From Trametes villosa (lineage: Eukaryota; Basidiomycota; Agaricomycetes; Polyporales; Polyporaceae): 64,000 nucleotides of DNA. The notes beneath the pieces were generated by a model that searched no databases, was not told the origin of the DNA, and saw nothing but the letters and a program-made list of their open reading frames with translations. Shown here piece after piece: positions 55,157 through 64,000 of the stretch (position 1 is the first letter of the stretch; every line of letters starts with the position of its first letter). Where the stretch lies: NCBI GenBank assembly GCA_002964805.2, contig PUDQ02000102.1, forward strand, positions 496,001-560,000, read 5' to 3'. The position numbers and the translations under genes were made by a program.

Positions 55157-57189
55157 TCAATGATCAGTTTTATTCTCAGTGAGGCAAGCGCGACAACGGA
55201 ATATCGACAGGACAACAGCGAAACATGCTGCCCCCGCGAAGACAACTCCCGCCAACCCTCGAAAGGAATTTCGGTGGGAGAGACTGGGCACACCGAGCGT
55301 TCCTACCACGCTCTCCTCCAGAGTGGGAAGAGATGGTGCCGCTGAAGCTGCCTCTTTCTTCGCTATGAAAGCCTCTATCCGAGCATCATTCATAACGTTG
55401 AAGTCTTCGAAGGCCTTCTCCATGTCTATAGTCTGCGGCATCGAGGTGAGAGTCAGCAATGTCGTGACCTGATACGAGGAGTACCACACTCACGCTAAGG
55501 ACCTGTACGTATGGACCCGCAGATATAGGAACTGCCGGATTGCCGTAGTTATATAGGAGGTAGGTGTTCCGTAAGACGTTGAGTCCGACCAAAAACGCTG
55601 CGCCCACACCAAAGTTACCAGCCTCGTCGTAACACACAGATGTCGGTGAGGTACGCACGTATTCTCGGCTCAGTGTTCGGCTGGAACAAACTCCTACACA
55701 GCGCTTTCCCATCGCGTACGTCGTACGCTTCGGTCATGTCCAGCGGGTGTATGGGGTACGCGACATCTCTGAATGCGGATCGGATATTGAGCCTTCGCAT
55801 AACAGCGTAGAACGAGGGACACGCACCCGAACATGATAGACACGTTCATTTTCACATCGCACGGCACGCTCCACGAGCCGTCCTCCAGCAGATAGGACCC
55901 CGGCACAGGGCTGTATATCGCGCGCAGGTACTCTGGGGGGACGCACGCTGCGAACGCGCCGGTGTCGAGTATCATTCCCTGGTTTGGTGAGACTCTGCAA
56001 AACCATAACGGAATCATCAACGAGAGCGATCAAAAATTCCGGCGCAAGCACGTACGAGGATTCGACGTCGAGCGGGCCTCCATCCACGAAAAATCCGCTT
56101 GAAGGCACGTCCCAGAACCTCCCGGTGACCAGCGGGAGTTTGGGCATATTCTGGACTTTCGTGAAAGGCGGAAGGACTTCGCCTTCGGGTTGCCGTCCGT
56201 GAGATGAACCTTCACAAAAATTGCAGATAAGAAGCCAAACCTATGGACAGCGTTCCGTCTTGTGCGACCCCGCGGGCGTCCCGTTCTCCAAACCCGACGG
56301 CGAAGAAGTTCCCAAGAGCGGGGTGCGGCCGGAATGTCTAGGCCACCGGCACGAGTCCATTTCAGCAAAGGGTGTTTGGATAATCTGACGTGGCGGTTGA
56401 GCACTGAATGCGCCGCTCACGTTGTGTAGGAACGTCCGTCCATTCTGCGGTGTGCCAGACAGAGCGTCTTGCACGACGCTCCACTGACGTGGACTGCCCC
56501 AGCCAAAAGTCAGTACACTTCGATTTGCAAAGTGGTCGAACTCACGCTCCCAAGCCTAGTATGCCCTGGTCCCCATACTGCGTGATCTCTGGCGCCCCTG
56601 GGACGTTCACTGTCCTGCCACACGCCGCTCAGCCACCCGCCACCCACTTTCGCACATCAAACCGGGCGGGACCCACCGAACGCTTGTCCGCGCACTGCGA
56701 ACTCGCTCCCCATGCCATCCAGGTAGACGTCCGCTAGCTGCGCGACGCCGCTGGCCGAGGTAGCCGACCCGTTCAATCCATAGTTGAGCTCTATCGGGAT
56801 GCCTGTGTCTTCGACCACCGAGGTGAACGCGGCTAGGTTAGGAGGAGGGAGCACGCTCGTGTCTACCCAGAGTTCGCTGCTTCCCGTGTCCATGATGAGC
56901 TATAAGAAGTTGTCAAAACACGCGAGTTTGGGTATATGCGGGTACCCGATGAGGGTGGAAGGAGGCTGACCTCGAATGTTTCGCCTGCGACGGACACCGG
57001 GACGACGTATATCTGCCGCCTCTTGTCCTTGGCCAGCGAGGACTCGTTCCGCAGCTCCGGGAGCGGCGCGAGCTTGAACGGGATGCTCAGCCCCGCCGGA
57101 GCCTCCAAAACCAGAGCTGCGGCCCAACTTGCAGTGGGCGCGAGGAGAAACGCCAGGACACCGCAGAAGTTGAACGCGGCGGCGTGCAT
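55157..57189 (-). CDS. Pepsin-like aspartic protease (A1) with C-terminal TM anchor (489 aa)
   Basis: Model, ten exons: 57189-56971, 56899-56673, 56614-56546, 56493-56421, 56337-56241, 56182-56056, 55994-55827, 55768-55659, 55597-55494 and 55432-55157. The signal peptide is MHAAAFNFCGVLAFLLAPTA and so on. Then QIYVVPVSVAGETFE, the first catalytic site LIMDTGSSELWVD, GILGLGAPRQWSVVQDAL, FFAVGFGERDARG, GTLSIG, and the second site MILDTGAFAACVPPEYL. IHPLDM and FLVGLNVLRNTYLLYNYG follow. A linker of about 45 residues leads to a TM helix (GLAGVVFAGAACFAVVLSIF) and a short basic cytoplasmic tail. Both catalytic Asp residues are present. The exon 2 donor (GTCCCG) is weak. It is probably a surface or vacuole-pathway protease. 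Confidence 0.88.
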
Positions 57190-57234
57190 GATTTAAGGTT
57201 CACGTTCCCTCACACCGTCGACGAGCAAGGGAAC

Positions 57235-57240
57235 ATATAT
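57235..57240 (-). promoter_or_regulatory. TATA-like box of the aspartic protease gene
   Basis: ATATAT at this site, part of ACATATATAC, lies about 46 bp upstream of the ATG on the minus strand. The spacing is short but workable for a short 5' UTR. Confidence 0.35.
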
Positions 57241-57864
57241 ACCGTGCCTTTCCGTTGCGCAGTCTCCAGGCAACATCGGCCATGAATGGGCGCAGCACAA
57301 CTGGTGGCGGCGCCCATGTCAGGACGTGCTGATCAGACCTGCCGTTCGACAGATTCTAGTTTCCAGGTACAGCACCCCCGTGCAAGGGGGATAGATTGAT
57401 GGTGTCCAGATGGCATTGGTAGACGTGGCCATGGGAAGCATTAGACCTATGCCACAGCAGATAGAAAGGAGTGGTCAGGATGGATGCATTCGCACGGCGA
57501 AGGTTGCGGCCACTTACATGGCCGCCGGGGGGCGAGAGCGGAAGACGATTTTCCGGGCCGCACTGCGGTACCGATGGACGGCAGCGGCCTCGTCCTGACC
57601 GTTCCCCGGTCTCGAAGGCATAAATAACCTCTCGAGGGGTCTTGGTCTCTAGCCAGACCGGCTCTCACTTGCTCATATGCGCCTCTTTGAGGGGGGTACG
57701 ATCCAGATAATACCTTGCAAGTGGTTGCATAGTATTAGTCTGCGGAAATGCGCAAGTTGGGAGTAGCAACCCGAATAGACGCTAGACGCGCGCCTTCTGA
57801 GTGCGCATGGGCGTCTACGTCGGACTGCCTCTGGACAGAAAACATCACGACCATCTCGCCGGCG

Positions 57865-58163
57865 ACCTGCTACACACGTCCTCAATAGCCCCTGAAAAAA
57901 TGCGCGAGCCCTGCTATCTATATGTCCGACTACAGTCAGTCTCGCGTGGCACCAACTTTCTTATCTTATATACAACTAGTCCCGCTGCACCTCCCTGGGA
58001 TGCTTCTTCTGGACTGAAAAACGTTGACCTTCCTGCTGGGCGTGTGCCGTCAACTCTCACCGACCTACGCCCCAACCACATCTACGCTCTCTTACTAGCT
58101 GTTAGTACGATGGGATCTCTGGCTCGTTCCCTTGAAAGCGTTGAGCTGGTACTTACTGGCTAG
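57865..58163 (+). pseudogene. Coding-like fragment, copy A of an inverted pair
   Basis: The plus-strand frame reads CYLYVRLQSVSRGTNF, later LRPNHIYALLLAVSTMGSLA, and ends ESVELVLTG then a stop. A related sequence lies on the minus strand at 58257-58480. No start, signal or domain that I recognise is attached. It may be the last exon of a lost gene or a decayed tandem-inverted duplicate. Confidence 0.35.
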
Positions 58164-58256
58164 CGTAACTGGTCTATGCCTCACTCTAGCTCACTTCACC
58201 TCCGGGGACTGATGCATCGACGAAGGCTGGACAACTCCCTCTCTGTTTATTCATTT

Positions 58257-58480
58257 TTAGCGTACGAACTTTGAGCCTGCACTGTTTGCCCTCGCTGGAG
58301 ACCACTCTGACGTACCCACTGCGATGATGTAGTGTAACCGCACATTTGGGCATCGATCATCCGTGTTCCTCGGGAAGTTTCTCCCCCTCGACGCGCACTG
58401 CAGGTAAACGTATAGCAGAGCACGTTCTGTCGCGCCGCCGGTCGTTGGCGAAGCTTTGCAGTTCGGCCGACTTCGACGCG
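58257..58480 (-). pseudogene. Coding-like fragment, copy B of an inverted pair
   Basis: The minus-strand frame reads LLYVYLQCASRGRNF, later CPNVRLHYIIAVGTSEWSPA, and ends AGSKFVR then a stop. It aligns along its length with copy A (LYV.LQ..SRG.NF, then ..PN......AV.T....AR). The upstream part on the same strand is also open in another frame (YFGADAALGLGDASKSAELQ), which adds to the picture of a disrupted gene. Confidence 0.35.
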
Positions 58481-59148
58481 TCGCCAAGCCCCAACGCCGC
58501 GTCTGCACCAAAGTAGGTCTCTTTACTCTCCTCGAGCTCTCAAAGATGCATGACCTCGCGCGCCTAGGCACACGCGACACGCGACCTGCCATGCATTCGT
58601 GCGGCGTCACGGCGTGCGCTGCACTTCAACACGGGACCATAATTACATGGACAGGGGCAACCACTGCCAGGTTAGGTCGGATCGGCCGAGTCTAAACAGG
58701 ACGAGTGTGGAGAAAGCGCAGCGATCGGTGCCACGCCTCGGGTGCTCCGTTCTGCCGCGGGGATTCGCATTTACGACGACCTCGTCTCGAGGAATTGCTT
58801 GGGTTCGCCTTGCTCCCGACCGGCTACTCGACGAGCGTCGCTCACTGCATGTCGCTCGGAGCATCGGGGAACTCGGACCCGAGGAGTAATTATGGCAGTC
58901 CGCGGTCGGTTCGCGACGACGCGGCGCACGATGGGCCACCAGAACACGCGAACGGCTGTCGCGGTCGAGTGCTTCTGCGCACAGTGTAGCACACCTGCGG
59001 CTGAGATGATCAGTCGCGCATGATGTTCTGCAGCGGCGGGCGCAGTGGCGAGGGGCAGTCGAGCTTACCCGCGGGGTCACATGCGCGAAGGTGATTGGCA
59101 CAAGAGTGCATCCCGCCGGAACGCCTACAGACGTTACGTTATGTGCAC

Positions 59149-59155
59149 TATATAG
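59149..59155 (+). promoter_or_regulatory. TATA box of CoA ligase 3
   Basis: TATATAG lies about 103 bp upstream of the ATG at 59258, a spacing close to that at ligase 1 (118 bp). Confidence 0.55.
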
Positions 59156-59257
59156 ACCTCCCTCCCACACCCGCATCCCCCGACCGCCCCTCGCCCGCCC
59201 CCTCTCACCGACCGAACACGACGACCCCGCTCAGACGCGCACTGGACAGACGGAAGG

Positions 59258-62074
59258 ATGGCGGAGATACACGCAGACGGCGGGCCGCTTCCCCCGATCC
59301 CCGATGACCTCACCATCCCGCAGTTTCTGCTCGATTCGCACCACCCCGCGCGTCCTGTGTTGAAGAAACCCCAGGCGTGGCTGATTGAGGAGGCGACAGG
59401 GAGGGAGGTCGGCTCGGATGAGGTGCGTGCATACAAGGTGTATCGCCACCGACGCGTCGTTGACCTGAAGCCACTCCGGGCGCGTAGTTGCGCGCGAGGA
59501 CATTCGGACTCGCGAACGCGCTGAAGCTACGCTGGAATATTGGTGAGTACAGAACAATTTTGGATATCGTATTCCCCTCCTAACACGTAACGCGTAGGCG
59601 AGGATGATGTTGGTACGTCTTTACACGCCGTCTCTCGGATACGCGTGCAACAACCCGAACGACTTCGCAGTCTGTATATTCGGACCAAATCATATCGGTA
59701 CGTCCGAATGCTCTCAGAGTCAAGCTTCTCACTGCATGCCTGTCCGACAGACTACCCTGTCGCCATATGGTTCGTACCACACAGGGGCTCAATGTGGCGC
59801 GTCATGCGCGTTCGCGCTACTCACGAACATTCAACATTTTAGGGCCACTCATAGATTAGGGGGCATTGTAACGTGAGTACCGCGTCTTCTGGCCCCGGAA
59901 TAATGGGTTCTATCTCGCTAGCAACGGCGAAGTACGGCGAGTGCGTGTTGGAAGGTGCATACACGGCGGCACGTGGAGATATCCCTCCCCTTCACCAGCG
60001 GCCTTCACTGCACCTCACCTCCCCTCAAGTGACCTGCAACTGACATGCTAACCATTCCCACAGGGGCGCGAACCCCGCATACACCGCGGACGAGCTGCTA
60101 TACCAGCTAACCGCCACGAAAGCGCGCGTGCTCATCGCACACCCCGGCTCGCTGCCCGTCGCGCTCGAAGCCGCGCGGGGCGCAGGCATCCCCGCAGACC
60201 GCGTCGTCGTGTTCGACGCCGTGCCCGGCGCCAACAACGTCAGCGTGCACGCGCTCGTCGCGGAGGGCCTCGAGCATACGCAGCAGTTCGTCGAGCGGCG
60301 GCTGCAGCCGGGCGAGGGGAAGCGGAAGCTCGCGTTCCTCAGCTTTAGCAGCGGGACGACGGGCAGGCCGAAGGTGAGTGTCAATGTGACTGCGAGTAGG
60401 GGTTCGAGCGTAAGGGGGCTGACGGGGATGGACAGGCGGTTATGATCCCGCATTACTCGGTGCTTGCGAATGTGATTCAGCTGGCGCATTATACGCAGGC
60501 GAAGGACGAGAGCAGGCCTCTCGATTTACAACGCTACAAGCCCGGAAGTAGAAATCTGGCTGGTGAGCCGCGCGACATTCCCTACCTTTCTTGACATGCT
60601 GAACGAGCTTTCCAGTGCTCCCGTTCTACCGTACGTTCATACTGCCAGCTCCTCGCTTTACGCCGATTAACCATGAAGTTGACATCAGACATATACGGCC
60701 TCGTCGTCGTGCTCCACTTCAACTGCTTCATCGGCGTGAGCCATCTGCATTCATCCTGAACGAAACTCAATCTGACGCGAGCTCCAGATCACGCTAGTGG
60801 TCGTACAGAAGTTCCAATTCGAGCAGTTCCTAGAAAGCATCCAGCGATACCGCATCACAAACCTCTGGTCAGTCCACACTCCTCTTGGTCTTGGTCTACT
60901 CCCTCTTCTGACCCTCGAACTACCCTGGCACGGCAGTCTCGTTCCTCCCATGGTCGTGCTGCTGTGCAAACACCCCGCGGTGTCCAAGTACGACCTGAGC
61001 TCGCTACGCCTGCTCATGAGCGGCGCGGCACCGCTCACCGCCGAGCTCGTGAAGCAGCTCGCCGCGCGCCTGCCCAACTGCTGGATCGGCCAGGCGTACG
61101 GTCGGTCTCCCTCCTCTTCCCTCGGCCTCTCTCCTGGGGCTGACGCGAACGACGTGCAGGAATGACGGAAACGTGCACGGCAGTGACGCACCCACAGGTC
61201 GACCGGCGTCTCGCGACGTTGGGAGGCGGGGGCTTCCTGCTTCCGGGGTGCACGGCGCGCGTCGTGAAGGCGGACGGCTCGCTCGCCGCGCTCGGCGAGG
61301 CGGGAGAGTTGCTGATTACGGGGCCGAGCATGGCGATCGGGTACTTGAATAACCCGGAGGCGTACGTCCCACTTTCCGCTGCCTGTTCGTGTGAGCTGAT
61401 AGGATTGTGTGCGCCCTGCAGGACTGCAGAGACGTTTAAAGATGGCTGGGTCGTCACCGGGGACGAGGTGTACTTCAACGAGCGCAAGGAGATCTTCGTC
61501 GTCGATCGCATCAAGGTGCGTCTCCCCCCAGGCCCTACCCCTCTCATCCATCCTCGCACGCGCTAACTGAAAGCCATGAACTGCATAGGAGCTGATCAAG
61601 GTGCGCGGGTACCAAGTGCCGCCGGCGGAGCTCGAGGGCCACCTGCTCGGGCACCCGGACGTCGGCGACGTGTGCGTCGTCGGCATCCCGGACGAGTACA
61701 GCGGCGAACTGCCGCTCGCATTCGTTGTCCCCAGCGCGGATGCGCAGGCGCGCATCGACGCGAGCCCGCGCGCGCAGGATGACGTGCGGAGGGCGATCAT
61801 CAAGGTATGCTCCTCCCTCTGTCTCCTGCATCCTCCAATGCCTTCCCCTCTGCTGTCGGCTTCTGGGGTCGGATTGATGAGCGAGGCTGACGGGGCGATG
61901 GCACAGCACGTGGCGGACCACAAGACGAGCTACAAGCACCTCGTCGGCGTCGAGTTCATCGACGCGATCCCGAAGAACCCGAGCGGGAAGCTGCTCCGGC
62001 GCTTCCTGCGCGACCGCGCAAAGCAGCTGCGCGAGAGCGGGAAGCTCGTGCTCAACGTGCGCGCGAAGCTATGA
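59258..62074 (+). CDS. Acyl-CoA ligase 3 (4CL-like), PTS1-type AKL
   Basis: AMP-forming CoA ligase, a close paralogue of ligase 1: same opening ([20 protein letters not shown]) and largely the same intron positions. Motifs in order: [20 protein letters not shown] (after a 191-nt intron at 59873-60063), P-loop [11 protein letters not shown] (near 60340-60374), [24 protein letters not shown], the [15 protein letters not shown] splice, [32 protein letters not shown] and [14 protein letters not shown], then [15 protein letters not shown] with the catalytic Lys. The C-terminus NVRAKL is a PTS1-type AKL. A TATA box is 103 bp upstream. The donor after VAIW (GTTCGT) is unusual but the frame is kept. 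The substrate is unknown; a P450 gene follows 1.4 kb downstream on the same strand. Confidence 0.9.
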
Positions 62075-63439
62075 GTGGGGCTATAGGATGCGCAGTGCGT
62101 AGACCGTGTCGATTCAACGGGGGTGCAGTATCTTGGGAAGGTAGAGGACAACTTGTGAGTGGGGCTCTGTAGGTACTGTACGCCCAGACCTGTTGTCGTG
62201 TAACATTAAGATGGGGCGAGACTCACAGTCAAACGCAGGTTCGGAGGGTCCCTATAACTTGTATGAACGCGCCGTCTCGTAAGTACGTGCAGCTCGAGAT
62301 GAAGGCGACTTGGGAGTTTCCCGGGCCTGCCGCAACGTTAGCGCCTAGGGCTAGCGCTCAAGGAAGGTCAAGTCCACACAAAGTTCACACGGTCTGTGAT
62401 TGGCTCAGAGCCACGCTTTCGTCTCGCAGAGTGAGGCGGGAGTTGCTCAAACCTGTACCACCACTCGTCCAGCCGCGATTTCGTAAATCTATGGTTCAAC
62501 AGACAAAACTCAAAGACTATGAGACAGTAACTGAAGGCAATGGCTGTTCTACGATCAAGTTCTCTTATGAGCCAAGTTTTCTGCAGTGGTGATGCCGAGG
62601 CGTTGGACGTGATGGATGTACTAGCCAGCATGTTTTATATGCCCATAGGGTATCGGAAGCCGAAGCAGGCCTAAGGGCGCGCTTGCACGCCTCCGGGAAG
62701 AATGGGGTGAGTGGCATGCTCGAACTTATGCAGCCATATCCCGATGAGCCCTGACCACGATATATACAGGCCCGTCAACGTTCAAGTTGGGCTCGAGTTA
62801 GCTTGGGCCTATGGGGATAACTACGATCAGTGCCTGCCTGCTGGTATATCTACGGTGGGTGAATATGCATGGCTCCCTCCCGTGGTTGTCCCATGATTCA
62901 GCTTGTCCAACGACTTGGGTCGCCCTGTGGAAAACAAGGCACCCAGGCAACGTGCGAACACCACCAGCTCACATCTCTCCGATACCACGTAGATTGAATG
63001 TGATATGCCTTTGGCGCTGCTAGTCCGTACTCGTCGCAAGCCGCCCACCTTGGCTGAACCCCAGTCCTGCGGTATATCCGGCGGACCGGGACTTCGAAGG
63101 GAAGGTGGTCCGTGATCATGATCCTCGGAGCCACCGCTATGAATTGATCATATATCCCTGCCAGTGCCCCTTGTTTCGTGCGTACTTAGGTTGAGAACGC
63201 CGGCGGCCTAGAAGCTATGTACAGCGCGCAAGAAGAGCGTCGCCGCTCTCTGTAACCGGCGGTCGAATCCTATCAGCTTCCTCCTCGCGGACGGCTACGA
63301 TTCCCATGGACGCCCACTCAGGGCCGCGGAGCATGCGTGTGCCCGGTGCGCCAGCCTCGCACCTCCCGCGCCTTATATTCTGCTGCAGTGCCAGACAGGC
63401 CCCTGCCCTGTACTCTCGCCTATCGAACTCATCGCCAAG
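62075..63439. other. Intergenic region before the P450, no supported gene
   Basis: It contains the ligase 3 3' UTR and the P450 promoter. A TTATATTC word at about 63370 may be the P450 TATA element. The plus-strand ORF 62263-62592 lacks coding signature and is not called. Confidence 0.45.
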
Positions 63440-64000
63440 ATGCAAGGAAGTATCGTCGACGTAGCTGCGCTCATGTCTTTCATCGCCCTGCTGGGGTTTC
63501 TCGTCCGCCGCACATTCTCCCGGGACGGATTCCCGCCGGGCCCCAAACCTATCCCGCTCTTCGGGAACCTCTTTCAGCTCTCGCAACGCCAGGAATGGCT
63601 GCAGTACGCGAACTGGGGCAAGATATACGGTACGCCCCCACTTACATGGCGTGGTGCGCCGGTCAGCTAACCGCGCCACCACCGGGGTGCGCCCAGGCGA
63701 TATCGTCACTATCCGCATATTCAACAAGCCCCTCATCATCCTCAACTCTGCTCAAGCTATCATAGACCTCTTCGAGGCACGCTCCGCGATCTATTCCAGC
63801 CGCCCTCATCTCACCATGGCGGGCGATCTGTGCGTATACCTATCACTATGAGGCTGACCGGGTCTTAACTGCTGTGACTTACGCCATAGGATGGGTTGGG
63901 GCGAAACGGTCGTCCTGATGCCGTACAACGAACGGTTCAAGAACTACCGGCGGCTGCTCAAGGTTGGCCTGAACTCGCAGGTCAGCCGCGATTACTGGCC
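63440..64000 (+). CDS. Cytochrome P450, 5' part, cut by the window end
   Basis: Membrane-bound haem monooxygenase. Exons seen: 63440-63629, 63697-63829 and 63890 to the end. The start MQGSIVDVAALMSFIALLGF gives an N-terminal anchor helix, followed by the proline hinge FPPGPKPIPLFGNLFQL. Then come WLQYANWGKIYG, DIVTIRIFNKPLIILNSAQA, LFEARSAIYSSRPHLTMAGDL, and MGWGETVVLMPYNERFKNYR, leading to the C-helix (RRLLKVGLNSQ). The pattern matches the large families typical of wood-decay fungi (CYP5144/CYP5150-like), but the haem Cys region is outside the window, so the family is not fixed. Confidence 0.88.

Larger units (their letters stand above)
57190..59257. other. Intergenic region with two inverted related fragments
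   Basis: 2.1 kb between the protease and ligase 3. It carries the TATA boxes of both flanking genes and, between 57860 and 58480, two diverged inverted copies of one coding-like segment (listed separately). No complete gene could be built. Confidence 0.45.

Noticed and set aside
55997..56047. Peptide-like read YVLAPEFLIALVDDSVMV in the protease gene, first taken as exon
   Set aside because: A GTACGT donor at 56055 and a TTTTGCAG acceptor before 55994 splice it out and restore the frame to the second catalytic DTG motif.

Overview
The window looks like nuclear DNA of a basidiomycete fungus, probably an agaricomycete of the Polyporales type. The DNA is GC-rich. Most genes are split by many short introns (about 50-60 nt) with GTRNGT donors, CTNAC-like branch points and YAG acceptors. 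The gene set is typical for the group: SCC3, RSC7, MED7, Asterix, threonine synthase, 4CL-like CoA ligases and a P450. There are 19 well-supported protein-coding genes, 2 of them cut by the window edges, plus one convincing unrecognised small spliced gene, one weak small ORF and two possible gene relics. I found no rRNA, convincing tRNA, CRISPR array or intact transposon.

Layout. 1-8.6 kb is a chromatin and transcription block: cohesin SCC3 (-, runs off the left edge), divergent from RSC7/NPL6 (+), then a possible Rrn9-like factor (+). 8.6-11.3 kb has no gene I can support. 11.3-21.3 kb holds two large convergent Ser/Pro-rich coiled-coil proteins of unknown role, each with one unusually long intron. 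22.1-25.8 kb holds a new 96-residue spliced gene and an AGC-like kinase with altered catalytic motifs. 26.9-36.3 kb is housekeeping: threonine synthase, an F-box/WD40 protein, Asterix (PAT complex), and a BCL7-like SWI/SNF subunit divergent from Mediator MED7.

36.9-62.1 kb contains three related acyl-CoA ligases (two convergent, the third about 17 kb further on). All end in a peroxisomal PTS1-type tripeptide (SKL, AKL, AKL). Between them lie a secreted S41-family peptidase, an alpha/beta hydrolase, a two-TM Ser-rich membrane protein, a small acidic protein and a membrane-anchored pepsin-like protease. The window ends inside a cytochrome P450 gene (+).

How the genes may work together. SCC3, RSC7, BCL7 and MED7 belong to cohesin, RSC/SWI-SNF and Mediator, and two of the pairs share short divergent promoters. 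The three ligases with the neighbouring P450 suggest activation and peroxisomal breakdown of fatty or aromatic acids; the link to the P450 is inference from position only. Exon models were built by eye from splice signals and reading frame. Where exon coordinates are given for a complete gene, the exon lengths sum to a multiple of three; for the ligases and the S41 peptidase only the span and selected introns were fixed.
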